DNA from: Bacteroidota bacterium
GTDB taxonomy: Bacteria > Bacteroidota > Bacteroidia > JABDFU01
Direction of reading: 5' to 3'
Assembly: GCA_013286385.1 (NCBI GenBank)
Contig: JABDFU010000007.1
Span: 7,633 to 70,851 of the forward strand
DNA: 63,219 bases
Below the pieces are notes generated by a model. That model was not told the origin of the DNA. It ran no database searches and saw only the letters and a list, made by a program, of their open reading frames with translations. A program made the position numbers and the translations under genes. Each line of letters starts with the position of its first letter. Position 1 is the stretch's first letter. Of this stretch, positions 42,112 through 52,383 are shown piece by piece.

Positions 42112-42169
42112 ATCAGATGATTTTCTCTAAACTACTACTTTTTATTTACCGAATTCGTAATTTCGAAAA

Positions 42170-43183
42170 ATGAACATCGAATTTTCTCAACTGCTCGCCG
42201 AACTCAAAAAAAAAATTTACCACCCGGTTTATTTTTTAACAGGAGAAGAACCTTATTTCATCGACCGGATTTCTGATTTTATTGAAAAAAACGTGCTGGA
42301 TCAGAATGAAAAAGAATTCAATCAGACTGTTTTGTACGGCGGAGATACGGATACTCTTTCTCTTATAGCTGCGGCAAAACGGTTTCCGATGATGAGCACC
42401 CATCAGGTAATTATTGTCAAAGAGGCACAAAACATACGGGATCTTGCGGGAAAAGCATCCTTTCTTTCCTACCTGGAGAAACCACTGAAATCAACCATTC
42501 TTGTCCTTTGTTACAAATACAAGTCGATCGATAAACGAACGCAGCTGGGTAAAAATTTAGTGAAATATGCTGCGGTAATGGAATCTAAAAAGCTGTACGA
42601 AAATAAAATTCCGGACTGGATCAACGCCTGTCTAAAAGAAAAAAAATACAGCATTTCCCCAAAAGCCTGCCTGTTGCTGACCGAATTTCTGGGAACAGAT
42701 TTAAGCCGTATCGGCAACGAACTGGACAAACTTACCATAGGTCTTCCGCAGCAATCTGAAATAACAGAAGAACACATTCAGCAAAACATAGGCATCAGCA
42801 AAGAATTCAACAGTTTTGAATTGCAAAGTGCACTTGGGCGAAAAGATGTGGTAAAAGCGAACCGGATCGTAAATTATTTCGCCGCCAACCAAAAAGAGAA
42901 CCCGATGGTGCTGACCCTGTCTTCCTTATATGGTTTTTTCAGCAAACTGCTGACCTATCAGCTTTTGCCTGACAAATCAAAAACTGCCGTAGCAGGCGCA
43001 TTGGGAATAAATCCATATTTTGTAGGGGACTACGAACGGGCGGCAAAGCTGTATCCCGGAACAAAACTGAAAACTGTTATTGCCGATCTCAGGGAATACG
43101 ACCTCCGCTCCAAGGGCCTTGACGGGACAGCAACCAGTGGGGGCGAATTGCTTAAAGAACTTGTATTTAAAATAATTCACTAA
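42170..43183 (+). CDS. holA: DNA polymerase III delta subunit HolA
   Basis: Clamp-loader subunit that opens the sliding clamp. 337 residues with the three-domain RFC-like fold: PVYFLTGEEPYFIDRISDFI at the N-terminus, RFPMMSTHQVIIVKEAQNIR, TILVLCYKYKSIDKRTQLGK, and a C-terminal collar with VLTLSSLYGFFSKLLTYQLL. It lacks a working Walker A, as normal for delta. The start at ATG 42170 is five bases below a TAATTTCG element (42158-42165). EVE-domain protein follows after three bases. Confidence 0.92.
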   Translation: MNIEFSQLLAELKKKIYHPVYFLTGEEPYFIDRISDFIEKNVLDQNEKEFNQTVLYGGDTDTLSLIAAAKRFPMMSTHQVIIVKEAQNIRDLAGKASFLSYLEKPLKSTILVLCYKYKSIDKRTQLGKNLVKYAAVMESKKLYENKIPDWINACLKEKKYSISPKACLLLTEFLGTDLSRIGNELDKLTIGLPQQSEITEEHIQQNIGISKEFNSFELQSALGRKDVVKANRIVNYFAANQKENPMVLTLSSLYGFFSKLLTYQLLPDKSKTAVAGALGINPYFVGDYERAAKLYPGTKLKTVIADLREYDLRSKGLDGTATSGGELLKELVFKIIH

Positions 43184-43186
43184 TCT

Positions 43187-43618
43187 ATGAACCACTGGCT
43201 TGTTAAATCCGAACCTTCCGTTTATTCCTGGGATCAACTTGTGAAGGATAAGGTCGTATGTTGGGAAGGCGTGCGCAATTACGCAGCCCGAAACAACCTA
43301 AGAGCAATGAAAAAAGGAGATCCGGTTTTTTTCTACCACAGCAACGAAGGACTTTCTGTGGTTGGAATCGCAAAAGTCAAAAAAGAGGCATACAAGGATC
43401 CAACAAGCGGAGACGACTGGTCCGCAGTTGACCTCGAACCTGTAAAAGCGTTGCAAAACCCGGTATCTCTTGCCTTGATTAAATCGGATAAGGAGTTGCA
43501 ACACATTGCACTGATCCGCCTGAGCAGGCTTTCCGTGATGCCGGTTTCAAAATCCGAATTCGACCGGATTATTGAATGGAGCAAAAAAAAAAGCGTAAGA
43601 CCCTTTGCTACTATGTGA
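43187..43618 (+). CDS. EVE domain-containing protein
   Basis: 143 residues that are one EVE (PUA-like) domain: NHWLVKSEPSVYSWDQLVKD, the signature VCWEGVRNYAARNNLRAMKK and VFFYHSNEGLSVVGIAKVKK. EVE proteins bind modified bases in DNA or RNA. It follows holA by three bases and is cotranscribed. The binding target here is not known. A stand-alone EVE is common and would be mostly housekeeping, not a restriction enzyme. Confidence 0.92.
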   Translation: MNHWLVKSEPSVYSWDQLVKDKVVCWEGVRNYAARNNLRAMKKGDPVFFYHSNEGLSVVGIAKVKKEAYKDPTSGDDWSAVDLEPVKALQNPVSLALIKSDKELQHIALIRLSRLSVMPVSKSEFDRIIEWSKKKSVRPFATM

Positions 43619-43629
43619 AGTCCTGTAAT

Positions 43630-44808
43630 TCAGACGGGTGAAGCCTGGGTCGGACTGGCATACTTGACCTTCCTGGATCCCGGATACATTTCATATCGTA
43701 GAAATCTGCATTCCAACGCTCCGTTAAAGAGCGTTATTTTTTTGTTGGCATGAAGTCCGATATTCTTGACAGCTTCTTTATTTGAACTTATCAGCCAGGC
43801 GGTATAACCGGCATATTTTTTTTTGAGCGTATCTCCTATTGATTTGTAAAGCAAATCAACATCCTCCTGATTGAGACGCTCCCCATAAGGTGGATTCAGT
43901 ATCAGCAATCCTCCGCCCGGAGGAGGATCAAACGATTCAAAAGACGTGCAGGTAACTGAAACAACATCTTCAAGGCGGGCCTGTTTGATGTTTTGAATTG
44001 CTTTGCCTACAACACTTTCAGAAACATCTGAAGCCAGAATTCTGAAATTCCCGCTTTTGATTTTCCCCAAAGCGCTTTCCTTTATGAGTTCAAACAAATC
44101 GGCATCGTAATCCTTCCATTTCTGAAACCCAAATGCTTCCCGGTAATAACCCGGAGGTATCGCACAGGCTATAAGTCCTGCTTCAATGGAGAGTGTTCCT
44201 GCCCCGCACATGGGATCGACAAAAATACGGTGTGGCTCCCATCCGCTCATCAGGATCATTCCTGCCGCCAGGGATTCATTTAATGGAGCCAGGTTCACTT
44301 CAGTCCGATAACCTCTTTTGTAAAGCGGTTGTCCTGAACTGTCGAGGGAGAGCGTACAAACGTTTCCTTCCACATGAACATGAACCCGGACTGTCGGATT
44401 GTCAAGGTCTACCGAAGGCCTTTTCCCGGTTTCTTCCCTGAACTGATCCACGATTGCGTCTTTCGTCTTTTGAGAAACGTATTGGGTGTGATTGAAAATA
44501 TCAGTACTCAGGGAAGTGCTGACCGCCAGAAAGTCGTTTTCACTCAAATACGATTTCCATTCAATTTTCTTAACGCGATCGTATAAATTTTTATCATCCG
44601 ATACAGTAAACGTAGCAATAGGCTTAAGCACCCGGAGTGCAGTTCGCAAACAATAGTTGGCTTTGTACATAAAGCCAATATCCCCTACAAAGCTTACAGC
44701 ACGCTTTAAAAACTTCACATCCTTCGCGCCCAAAGCCGTCAGTTCCTTTGAAAGAACCTCCTCCAGGCCAAAAAGCGTCGTGGCAACCATTTCAAAATCC
44801 TGAGACAT
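43630..44808 (-). CDS. THUMP-domain 23S rRNA (guanine-N2)-methyltransferase, RlmL-type
   Basis: 392 residues. N-terminal THUMP-type RNA-binding domain (about 1-160, LFGLEEVLSKELTALGAKDV), then a class I methyltransferase: YRTEVNLAPLNESLAAGMIL, SAM-binding FVDPMCGAGTLSIEAGLIAC, and catalytic LILNPPYGERLNQE (NPPY, typical of N-methylation of exocyclic amines). It corresponds to the N-terminal RlmL half of the E. coli RlmKL; the RlmK half is absent. It is likely to modify guanine of 23S rRNA. It converges on the EVE gene with a 12-base gap; its promoter element is five bases before the ATG. Confidence 0.9.
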   Translation of the reverse strand: MSQDFEMVATTLFGLEEVLSKELTALGAKDVKFLKRAVSFVGDIGFMYKANYCLRTALRVLKPIATFTVSDDKNLYDRVKKIEWKSYLSENDFLAVSTSLSTDIFNHTQYVSQKTKDAIVDQFREETGKRPSVDLDNPTVRVHVHVEGNVCTLSLDSSGQPLYKRGYRTEVNLAPLNESLAAGMILMSGWEPHRIFVDPMCGAGTLSIEAGLIACAIPPGYYREAFGFQKWKDYDADLFELIKESALGKIKSGNFRILASDVSESVVGKAIQNIKQARLEDVVSVTCTSFESFDPPPGGGLLILNPPYGERLNQEDVDLLYKSIGDTLKKKYAGYTAWLISSNKEAVKNIGLHANKKITLFNGALECRFLRYEMYPGSRKVKYASPTQASPV

Positions 44809-44812
44809 ACGG

Positions 44813-44820
44813 CAAATGTA
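44813..44820 (-). promoter_or_regulatory. Bacteroidota -7 element (TACATTTG) directly before the RlmL-type gene
   Basis: Exact TAnnTTTG match ending five bases before the ATG at 44808; transcription would start at or next to the start codon. Confidence 0.55.
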
Positions 44821-44907
44821 CCGTTATCAATCTGCAATAAAAAGGTGTATCGATTTTATCCTTAAATTTAACAGGCTCTAGGAGTCGGGAAATTTGGCAA
44901 GGAACGT

Positions 44908-47900
44908 ATGCTCCGGAAATTTTACATCGTTTTTATAGTTCTTTGGGTAAGTTCTGCCGAATCGTTTTCCCAATTGAATGCCAATTTTTCAGCCACCCCA
45001 ACCTCCGGTTGCAGCCCTCTGCTTGTAGAGTTTTCAGATTTATCAACCGGCAACCCCACTTCCTGGAATTGGGATTTCGGCAATGGAAACAATTCCATAC
45101 TGCAGAATCCGTCAGCAATTTATATAAATCCCGGCAAGTACACCGTAAAGCTTGTCGTTCACAATGCTGGAGGCACCGGTGATTCCCTGACCAAATTACT
45201 GTATATTGAAGTTTTCACTAATCCCACCGCAAATTTTTCAGCCAATAACGTTTCAGGCTGCCTTCCGCTTTCAGTTGCTTTCACTGATCTGTCGGTTAAG
45301 GGATCCGGTACTGTTAATTCCTGGCTATGGGACTTTGGCGACGGCAGCACCAGTACCCTGCAAAATCCCGCTCACAACTACACCTCTTCAGGCACCTACA
45401 CAATCACCCTTAAAGTAACTGATACCAACGGATGTACCAATACCCTTACCATTACCAATTATATAAATGTGTTTGGCGCCTCGACCGCTGTTCTTGCCTT
45501 CAGCCCAAGTTCCCTTCTGGCCTGCTCTCCGCCTCAGACCATTACTTTTACAAACACTTCAACTGGAAGCGGACTGAGTTACAGCTGGAATTTCGGAGAC
45601 GGAAACACATCCAATTCAACCAGTCCATCCAATACCTATTTTTCCTCAGGAACCTACACTGTTACCCTGGTTTCGACAGATGCCAACGGATGTCACGATA
45701 CCCTGAAAGAAACCCTGCAGATTATCAACAGCCCAACCGTATCTTTTTCTGCTTCCAACACCCTGGGGTGTATTGGGATGCCGGTACAGTTTACCGATAA
45801 TTCCACTCCCCTTGCAGACAGCTGGCTATGGAATTTCGGGGACGGTCAGACTTCTGCACTGAAATCTCCCTCACATGCCTATTCGTCCCCGGGAACTTAT
45901 GATATCAGCCTGACCATCAATTACACGGGAAGCAATTGCACGGGAACGCTGACTAAAAACACCTACATTACCATTCAGCCTTCTGCAGTCGCTTCCTTTA
46001 GCTCCGACTCCTCAGCCTGTTCGGTTCCTTATTCGGTCTCCTTCACAAATACCTCAACCGGTGCAACATCCTACAGTTGGGATTTCGGTGATGGATCCTC
46101 CTCCGCTGCTCCCAGCCCGACTCATGTCTACACGCAATTCGGAACGTATACCGTTAAACTGATTGCCCTTAATGCAGCCGGATGCAACGATACACTTGTT
46201 GACAGCGATTACATCCGTATCCAGAAAACAGCCTTGCGCATTCAGCCTTTAACTGCCTCAGGCTGCATACCCCTTGTTGTTTCCTTTTCCGATAGCCTGA
46301 GCACCGCCGGAACGGTGACCGGATACCAATGGAATTTCGGAGACGGAAGTTCTTCAACCTTGCCGGCTCCGCCGCCACATACCTACTCTTCGGTTGGAAA
46401 CTATACCGTTTCGCTGATTGTAACCAACTCCCTGGGTTGCTCCGATACAGCAACCGCAACTGTAAAAACAGGTACCCCACCTGTAGCCAATTTCAGCGCC
46501 AATCCAAGAGTGGCCTGCGCCCTTGATTCCATCCACTTTACAAATCTTTCCACCGGTGCAAATGCCTGGCATTGGTATTTTGGAGACGGCGGACAGGATA
46601 CCACAGAAAACCCGGTTCACCAATACCGGGATACCGGATACTTCAATGTATCCCTGGTGGCCATTTTCAACGGATGCAAGGACAGCATTCAGTTTCCGGA
46701 CTACATTTACATCAACCCTCCGATAGCCCGCTTCTCCGTGCGCCAGGATTGCATCAACAGAAACCTTGTTTACATTACCAACACCTCTATCTCAGCAGAT
46801 TCCTGGTTCTGGAACTATGGTGACGGAAGCACTTCAACTTCTTTGGGAGACACCACTCACCTGTACGCTTCGGATGGAACCTATACGATTCACCTGACCG
46901 TGCGAAACAGTAAAACGGGCTGTATGGATTCTACCTCTATTGCACTGATCATTCAGCCTTTTATTGCCCAATTTGCAGCCAGTCCATTGGCTGGCTGCAA
47001 TCCTTTATCGGTGACTTTTACAGACCAAAGCACTGGAGCGCTGGCCTGGTCCTGGAATTTCGGAGACGGTCAAACAGGAACAGCCGGAGGAACATTTGTT
47101 CATACCTATACCGATACCGGAACCTTCAGCGTACTACTGATCATTTCAGATCAATACGGTTGTAAGGATACACTGAACCGCCCCCTCTACATTACAGTCG
47201 GGAAACTCGTCGCCAATTTTACAATTGACAGTATTTACGGATGCACCACGGCCAGTGTCGCCTTGTCCGATTCCTCTCTGCCAAAAGGTGCAGCAACCAG
47301 CTGGCTGTGGGAATTCGGAGATGGGACCACATCCACGCTCGAAAATCCCCAACACACCTACTCTTTTGCGGGAACGGATACGTTTACGATCAGGTTGGTT
47401 GTCAAAAACAGCACTTTCTGTTCTGACTCAGTCGTAAAGCAAGTCATCCTGCAACTTCCTCCTCTTCCCTCCTCTGCCTTTACAGTCAACGACAGTGTTC
47501 AGTGCCCGGGAAGTTTTTTTATTTTCTCAGCCCAGTCGGCCAATGCCGCCTTCACCTACAACTGGAATTTCGGAGACGGCTCACCCGACAACACCACTTC
47601 CAATCCGGCACATAAATATGCTGTATTGGGAACCTATACGGTTACGCTAACCGTTAAAAATGCCTATGGCTGTACCAGCGTAACAACTCACCATGTATAC
47701 GTCGAAAACCCCGCGGTTAATTTCACCGCCGATACCACCAGCGCTTCATGCCCTGTTTTGGTTGTCAGCTTCACGGACCTTTCAACTGCAAATGCGGTTG
47801 CCTGGAAATGGTATTTCGGGGACGGCACAAACTCTACGTTCCAAAACCCAACCCACCTTTATGATTTCCCAGGCAGCTATACTGTTTCCCTGGTAGTTAA

Positions 47901-49716
47901 AACAGCATCGGGTTGTTCAGATAGCCTGACTTTTCCAGACTATATAAATGTAGGCGGACCCACAGGTACGTTTTCGTTTAACCCTGATGCGGGCTGTCCT
48001 CCCTTAACCGTCAACTTCAACGGAATTGCATCTGATCCGAATCTATCCTTTACCTGGGATTTCGGCGACGGCAGTCTGGGGAGCGGGAAAACAACAACAC
48101 ATACCTATGACCTTAAAGGAGTATACCATCCCAGGCTGATTCTTAAAGACAGTGCAGGTTGTACGGTATCCTATCAATCACCCGACTCCATTGTCATTAC
48201 TCCACTTTCTGTCAATGCCGGAGCCGATTCATGGATTTGCCTGGGTGATAGTGTGACCCTGACAGGAAGCGGCAGCGGGAGCAGCTTCAGCTGGACACCT
48301 GCAAAGGGACTTAGCAATCCTTCTGTTTCTGACCCTTTGGCATCCCCTTCACAAACAACTACCTATTACCTCTCTACAAAAACAGGTTCCTGCTCGAGCA
48401 TGGATTCTGTCACCGTTTTTGTAAATCCATTTTCTCCTGTTGTAAATTTCAGTTTCAATACGGCCTGCCTTGGCGATTCGACCCGTTTCGAAAACAGCAG
48501 TTCGATCGGATCCGGAAAAATAAGCAGCTGGATCTGGGATTTTGGAGATAAAACACAATCCGATTCAGAAAACATCGCTCACCTGTATTCTGCCCCCGGT
48601 TCGTATCCGGTGACCTTAAAAGCCGTCAGTGATAGCGGATGCACCGGACAAAAAACACAGACCATTACTGTTTATCCCAATCCGGTCGCCTCCTTTACGG
48701 ACACGGCTTCCTGCCAGAATGTCTCGGTTTTATTTACAGACAAGTCCGCCATTTCCAGCGGATCCATCACCGGCTGGAAGTGGATATTGGGAACAGGAAC
48801 CGCTTCTGCCGCTACCCAAAACACCTCCTATAGCTATCCGGCAAGCGGCACGTACAGCGTTTCCTTAATCGTTACCAGTAATGAAGGCTGCACGGATACC
48901 GTTACCAGGCCCCTGACCATTTTTCCTCTGCCTCAGATTCATTTCAGACCCGAAAGTGACAGCGGCTGTGTAGGCAAACCACTTCTGTTTTCAGACTCTT
49001 CCGTCATTTCATCCGGAAACCTTTCAGCCTGGCAATGGAATTTTGGAGACGGAGAGACCTCCACTCTTCAAAACCCTGAACACGCTTTTTTAAAGCCGGG
49101 AAATTATTCCATAACACTGGAGGTAACCAGCAACAAAGGTTGCGTCAGTTCAGTCACTGAAAACGACCTTCTCACCATGGAGCCTTCGCCGATTGCAGCA
49201 TTTGTCTCCGATCCTTCAGAAACAGATCAGTTCCATGCAAAAATCAGTTTTTTTGATCATTCAACCGGAGCTGCCGGCTGGGACTGGAGTTTTGGAGACG
49301 GGGATTCGAGTACGCTCGTAAATCCTATGCATACCTACCAGGATACAGGTACGTACAAAGTTATACTGCTGGTGATTAATAAATTTGGCTGTACGGATAC
49401 GACCTCTAAGGATATCGAAATAACACCTGTATACACCTTTTATATTCCTGATGCATTTACCCCGAACGGAGACGGCATAAACGATATTTTTAACTTCAAA
49501 GGAATAAACATTGTTCAGGAGGGTTTCAAACTTACGATATTTGACCGGTGGGGCATTCTGATATTTCAAACCACGATACGCGACCAGGGTTGGGACGGGA
49601 GGGCAAACTACGGAGAAGACATTGCACAACAGGACGTGTATGTCTATGTGATAACAGTTGAAGATGTATTTCAGCAAAGTCATCAATATCTTGGCCACGT
49701 AACATTGATAAAATAA
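44908..49716 (+). CDS. Giant PKD-array surface protein with T9SS type B (gliding-associated) C-terminal domain
   Basis: 1602 residues. Signal peptide MLRKFYIVFIVLWVSSAES followed by 17 PKD-type units, each with a W-x-FGDG-like core, for example SWLWDFGDGSTST and GWDWSFGDGDSST, spaced about 85-95 residues and rich in Thr, Ser and Gly. One non-PKD unit (GADSWICLGDSVTLTGSG) lies near residue 1110. The C-terminus is the gliding-motility-associated sorting domain: FYIPDAFTPNGDGINDIFNF, LTIFDRWGILIF, and a final GHVTLIK. Expected exported by T9SS and displayed on the surface as an adhesin. It lies alone on its strand before the MFS gene. A TAAATTTA element (44863-44870) may be its promoter. Confidence 0.92.
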   Translation: MLRKFYIVFIVLWVSSAESFSQLNANFSATPTSGCSPLLVEFSDLSTGNPTSWNWDFGNGNNSILQNPSAIYINPGKYTVKLVVHNAGGTGDSLTKLLYIEVFTNPTANFSANNVSGCLPLSVAFTDLSVKGSGTVNSWLWDFGDGSTSTLQNPAHNYTSSGTYTITLKVTDTNGCTNTLTITNYINVFGASTAVLAFSPSSLLACSPPQTITFTNTSTGSGLSYSWNFGDGNTSNSTSPSNTYFSSGTYTVTLVSTDANGCHDTLKETLQIINSPTVSFSASNTLGCIGMPVQFTDNSTPLADSWLWNFGDGQTSALKSPSHAYSSPGTYDISLTINYTGSNCTGTLTKNTYITIQPSAVASFSSDSSACSVPYSVSFTNTSTGATSYSWDFGDGSSSAAPSPTHVYTQFGTYTVKLIALNAAGCNDTLVDSDYIRIQKTALRIQPLTASGCIPLVVSFSDSLSTAGTVTGYQWNFGDGSSSTLPAPPPHTYSSVGNYTVSLIVTNSLGCSDTATATVKTGTPPVANFSANPRVACALDSIHFTNLSTGANAWHWYFGDGGQDTTENPVHQYRDTGYFNVSLVAIFNGCKDSIQFPDYIYINPPIARFSVRQDCINRNLVYITNTSISADSWFWNYGDGSTSTSLGDTTHLYASDGTYTIHLTVRNSKTGCMDSTSIALIIQPFIAQFAASPLAGCNPLSVTFTDQSTGALAWSWNFGDGQTGTAGGTFVHTYTDTGTFSVLLIISDQYGCKDTLNRPLYITVGKLVANFTIDSIYGCTTASVALSDSSLPKGAATSWLWEFGDGTTSTLENPQHTYSFAGTDTFTIRLVVKNSTFCSDSVVKQVILQLPPLPSSAFTVNDSVQCPGSFFIFSAQSANAAFTYNWNFGDGSPDNTTSNPAHKYAVLGTYTVTLTVKNAYGCTSVTTHHVYVENPAVNFTADTTSASCPVLVVSFTDLSTANAVAWKWYFGDGTNSTFQNPTHLYDFPGSYTVSLVVKTASGCSDSLTFPDYINVGGPTGTFSFNPDAGCPPLTVNFNGIASDPNLSFTWDFGDGSLGSGKTTTHTYDLKGVYHPRLILKDSAGCTVSYQSPDSIVITPLSVNAGADSWICLGDSVTLTGSGSGSSFSWTPAKGLSNPSVSDPLASPSQTTTYYLSTKTGSCSSMDSVTVFVNPFSPVVNFSFNTACLGDSTRFENSSSIGSGKISSWIWDFGDKTQSDSENIAHLYSAPGSYPVTLKAVSDSGCTGQKTQTITVYPNPVASFTDTASCQNVSVLFTDKSAISSGSITGWKWILGTGTASAATQNTSYSYPASGTYSVSLIVTSNEGCTDTVTRPLTIFPLPQIHFRPESDSGCVGKPLLFSDSSVISSGNLSAWQWNFGDGETSTLQNPEHAFLKPGNYSITLEVTSNKGCVSSVTENDLLTMEPSPIAAFVSDPSETDQFHAKISFFDHSTGAAGWDWSFGDGDSSTLVNPMHTYQDTGTYKVILLVINKFGCTDTTSKDIEITPVYTFYIPDAFTPNGDGINDIFNFKGINIVQEGFKLTIFDRWGILIFQTTIRDQGWDGRANYGEDIAQQDVYVYVITVEDVFQQSHQYLGHVTLIK

Positions 49717-49720
49717 GAAT

Positions 49721-51373
49721 ATGCAAACCCAAACGCGTTCACTAACCACACTGGTAACAGTCTTTTTTTTCTGGGGATTCCTTGCCGCATCCAATGGCAT
49801 ATTCATACCTTTTTGCAAAACGCACTTTCACCTGAACCAATTTCGGTCTCAACTCGTAGACACCTCCTTTTACGGGGCTTATTTCATCGGTTCTCTTTTT
49901 CTTTATCTTGTTTCGATGGGCACGGGCCGGGATTTGCTGAATTCAATCGGTTATAAAAAAGGAATCGTTTTTGGACTGCTGATTTCAATAATCGGATCCC
50001 TCCTCATGCTGCTGGCCGTAAAAGCAGAGTCCTTTCCCTTTATACTTCTTTCTTTTTTTGTGATCGCACTTGGATTTTCCCTGCAGCAAACAGCTGCCAA
50101 CCCAATGGCAATTTACCTTGGAAATCCGGCCACCGGCTCTCACCGTCTGAACCTTGCAGGAGGAGTAAATTCACTGGGAACAACACTGGGTCCATTGATT
50201 GTAAATATGGCTTTATTCGGCAAAGTTGCTGCGGGAGAAAGCGAAAAGGCAAATGCTTCCATTGCATCAATAAGCAATCTCTACATTATTCTTTGCGTTG
50301 CCTTTTCCATTGCAGCACTCTTATTTTCGATGTCGAAAATGCCCGTACTGAATTCTGACGCCGAAATCGATTCAGAAAAGAAAGACAAAACCAACAACTT
50401 TGTTCTGAAAACGCCCCTGATCATTTTAATGAGTATCCTTGCCTTTATTATCCTCCTCCTTTCCAGGTCTGCTTTCGCAGGAGGGAATCAGAGTCTGAAA
50501 AAATTTCTGTTTCTTTTTATTTCCGCCCTTGGACTAAGCGGAATTCTGGGTTTTTTAGTGCTTCGCTTTATAAAACTCAAAAGGCAAAACAGGTTCGAAC
50601 CAAAAGCTTATCCTCAGGTTCAGTGGGGCATGTTTGCCATCTTCGTATATGTCGGTATGGAAGTCACCATTCAAAGCAATATGGGCGCCTTGCTGAAAAC
50701 CCCGGACTTCGGTAGCCTGAGCGAATCCCACATTTCAAGGTTCCTATCGCTTTATTGGGGAAGCCTGATGATAGGGAGACTTATGGCAGCATTATCCGTT
50801 TTTAATTTAAAAAAAAGCTGGAGGAGGCTATTCACAATCCTGGTTCCGGTTTCCGTATTTGCCCTTATATTGGGCATCAATCGGCTGAGCGGAAACCCAA
50901 CAGAGGATATGATAATTTATCTGATTCCTATAGCCATCCTGGTGATCGGATTTTTCCTTTGCCGGGAAAAACCAGTGCTGACATTAATTGTTTTCAGTGT
51001 ACTGGGCATTTCTGCAATGCTGACAGGCCTGTTAACCCAGGGTCTTTTTGCAACCTATTCTTTCATCAGCGCCGGACTTTTCTGTTCAATTATGTGGCCC
51101 TGTATATTTACACTTTCTATTGCAGGGGTGAAGCAATACAGCAGTCAGGCATCCGGATTTCTGATCATGATGATTCTGGGTGGCGCATTTATTCCTCCCT
51201 TGCAGGGAATTGTATGCGACTTTGACAAAACAGAAGGCTCACATTTTCTGGGTATGAGTTTCACGCACTTCTCTTTCACAATCCCTTTGATCTGCTTTCT
51301 TTGCCTTACCCTTTATGCCTTCCGGTCAAAAGCGCTTCTGAAAAGACAGGGAATAGACTTCGATGCCGGTTAA
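49721..51373 (+). CDS. MFS sugar transporter, FucP/GluP-like, long form
   Basis: 550 residues with about fourteen hydrophobic segments, near 12 from the MFS core. Signatures: VFFFWGFLAASNGIFIPFCK with an FFFWGF start as in FucP-type sugar:proton symporters, FYGAYFIGSLFLYLVSMGTG, and QQTAANPMAIYLGNPATGSH. Extra hydrophobic helices (PLIILMSILAFIILLLSRSA and IIYLIPIAILVIGFFLCREK) make it about 100 residues longer than ordinary family members. It starts four bases after the PKD gene and may be read from the same transcript. Substrate unknown; hexose or fucose is family-typical. Confidence 0.88.
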   Translation: MQTQTRSLTTLVTVFFFWGFLAASNGIFIPFCKTHFHLNQFRSQLVDTSFYGAYFIGSLFLYLVSMGTGRDLLNSIGYKKGIVFGLLISIIGSLLMLLAVKAESFPFILLSFFVIALGFSLQQTAANPMAIYLGNPATGSHRLNLAGGVNSLGTTLGPLIVNMALFGKVAAGESEKANASIASISNLYIILCVAFSIAALLFSMSKMPVLNSDAEIDSEKKDKTNNFVLKTPLIILMSILAFIILLLSRSAFAGGNQSLKKFLFLFISALGLSGILGFLVLRFIKLKRQNRFEPKAYPQVQWGMFAIFVYVGMEVTIQSNMGALLKTPDFGSLSESHISRFLSLYWGSLMIGRLMAALSVFNLKKSWRRLFTILVPVSVFALILGINRLSGNPTEDMIIYLIPIAILVIGFFLCREKPVLTLIVFSVLGISAMLTGLLTQGLFATYSFISAGLFCSIMWPCIFTLSIAGVKQYSSQASGFLIMMILGGAFIPPLQGIVCDFDKTEGSHFLGMSFTHFSFTIPLICFLCLTLYAFRSKALLKRQGIDFDAG

Positions 51374-51407
51374 TCAGTTCAGATATAGGTATTTTGATAA
51401 AAATTAT

Positions 51408-51415
51408 TACTTTTG
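51408..51415 (+). promoter_or_regulatory. Bacteroidota -7 element (TACTTTTG) for the lipoprotein-ABC operon
   Basis: Exact TAnnTTTG match, 56 bases before ATG 51472. The later TATCTTGC is a poorer match. Confidence 0.5.
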
Positions 51416-51471
51416 GCTATCATTTTATTTTTTATCTTGCGGAGCGAATAAATAAATTAAATCAACAGAAA

Positions 51472-52383
51472 ATGAGGCTTAAAATCAGTACCCTTAAATA
51501 CGCTTTTCTGACTGTAACTGCCCTTTCTTTCCTACTGGCAGCATGTGGATCCGGGAAAAAGCAAGCTAAAGATTCGGACGATCTGCCGGATACCGATACA
51601 GCCAAAACATCGCTTCTCAACGTAGGAGGAGAGATTATCAGCATACCATCTCCGATTCAGACTGCATTCCTGATCAATAAAGTGGGTTCTCCTTTCGACA
51701 AATCAATGCTCAATCCGACCTCTCAACTGACCAGCTACTCAACAAAATTTTTGAAAGCACTTAATCTGGGTGTATACGGTGCCGACCTGGGATATGTAAC
51801 CATGTACGATCAGACACAGGATGCCTTGAGTTACATGAACAGCGTAAAAAAGCTGGCGGATGATTTAGGCGTTTCCAGCGCGTTCAACCCTGCATTAATG
51901 CAGCGTTTTCAGGCCAACTTTGGAAAAAAAGACTCGATGCTGAGCCTGGTTTCAATAGCCTACAGACAAAGTGACAATTACCTTAAAAACAATAAGCAGA
52001 ACGATCTCAGTGGATTAATTCTGACCGGAGGCTGGGTAGAGACGATGCATTTCGTAACCAATGTTCTGAAATCCAAGGATAACGAAGAAATAAAACGCCG
52101 TATTGCCGAACAAAAAACAACTGTTCAAAGCATTTTGAAATTGCTGAGTCCTTACGCTTCAGACAAGCAATATGCTGATCTGATTGCTAAATTCAATGAC
52201 CTTTCCGCAGCCTTTGAAGGCATCGAGATCAAATACACCTACCAGAAACCTATTGTGGATGCGGATAAAAAGATGACTACTATTACCAGCAGTTCTGAGG
52301 TTAAAATTTCTGCCGAACAGATCAAAACTATTACGGAAAAGATTTTGGCAATAAGAGCCCTGATTTCCGGCGAAAAATCATGA
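51472..52383 (+). CDS. Lipoprotein of unknown function, first gene of the ABC operon
   Basis: 303 residues. A lipoprotein signal with the lipobox LLAACGS, Cys27 lipidated (ALSFLLAACGSGKKQ). The ATG at 51472 is set by this; a longer frame beginning in the MFS gene is only an in-frame extension. Mature part is mostly helical, for example MLNPTSQLTSYSTKFLKALN and QNDLSGLILTGGWVETMHFV, and contains no recognised catalytic motif. It overlaps the next gene by ATGA, so lipoprotein, secreted protein and ABC transporter are likely one functional unit. Location would be the periplasmic or outer surface. Confidence 0.8.
   Translation: MRLKISTLKYAFLTVTALSFLLAACGSGKKQAKDSDDLPDTDTAKTSLLNVGGEIISIPSPIQTAFLINKVGSPFDKSMLNPTSQLTSYSTKFLKALNLGVYGADLGYVTMYDQTQDALSYMNSVKKLADDLGVSSAFNPALMQRFQANFGKKDSMLSLVSIAYRQSDNYLKNNKQNDLSGLILTGGWVETMHFVTNVLKSKDNEEIKRRIAEQKTTVQSILKLLSPYASDKQYADLIAKFNDLSAAFEGIEIKYTYQKPIVDADKKMTTITSSSEVKISAEQIKTITEKILAIRALISGEKS

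Noticed and set aside
44908-49716. CRISPR-like repeat array
   Set aside because: The repeats are coding PKD units of about 90 residues with diverged DNA, not short identical direct repeats with spacers.
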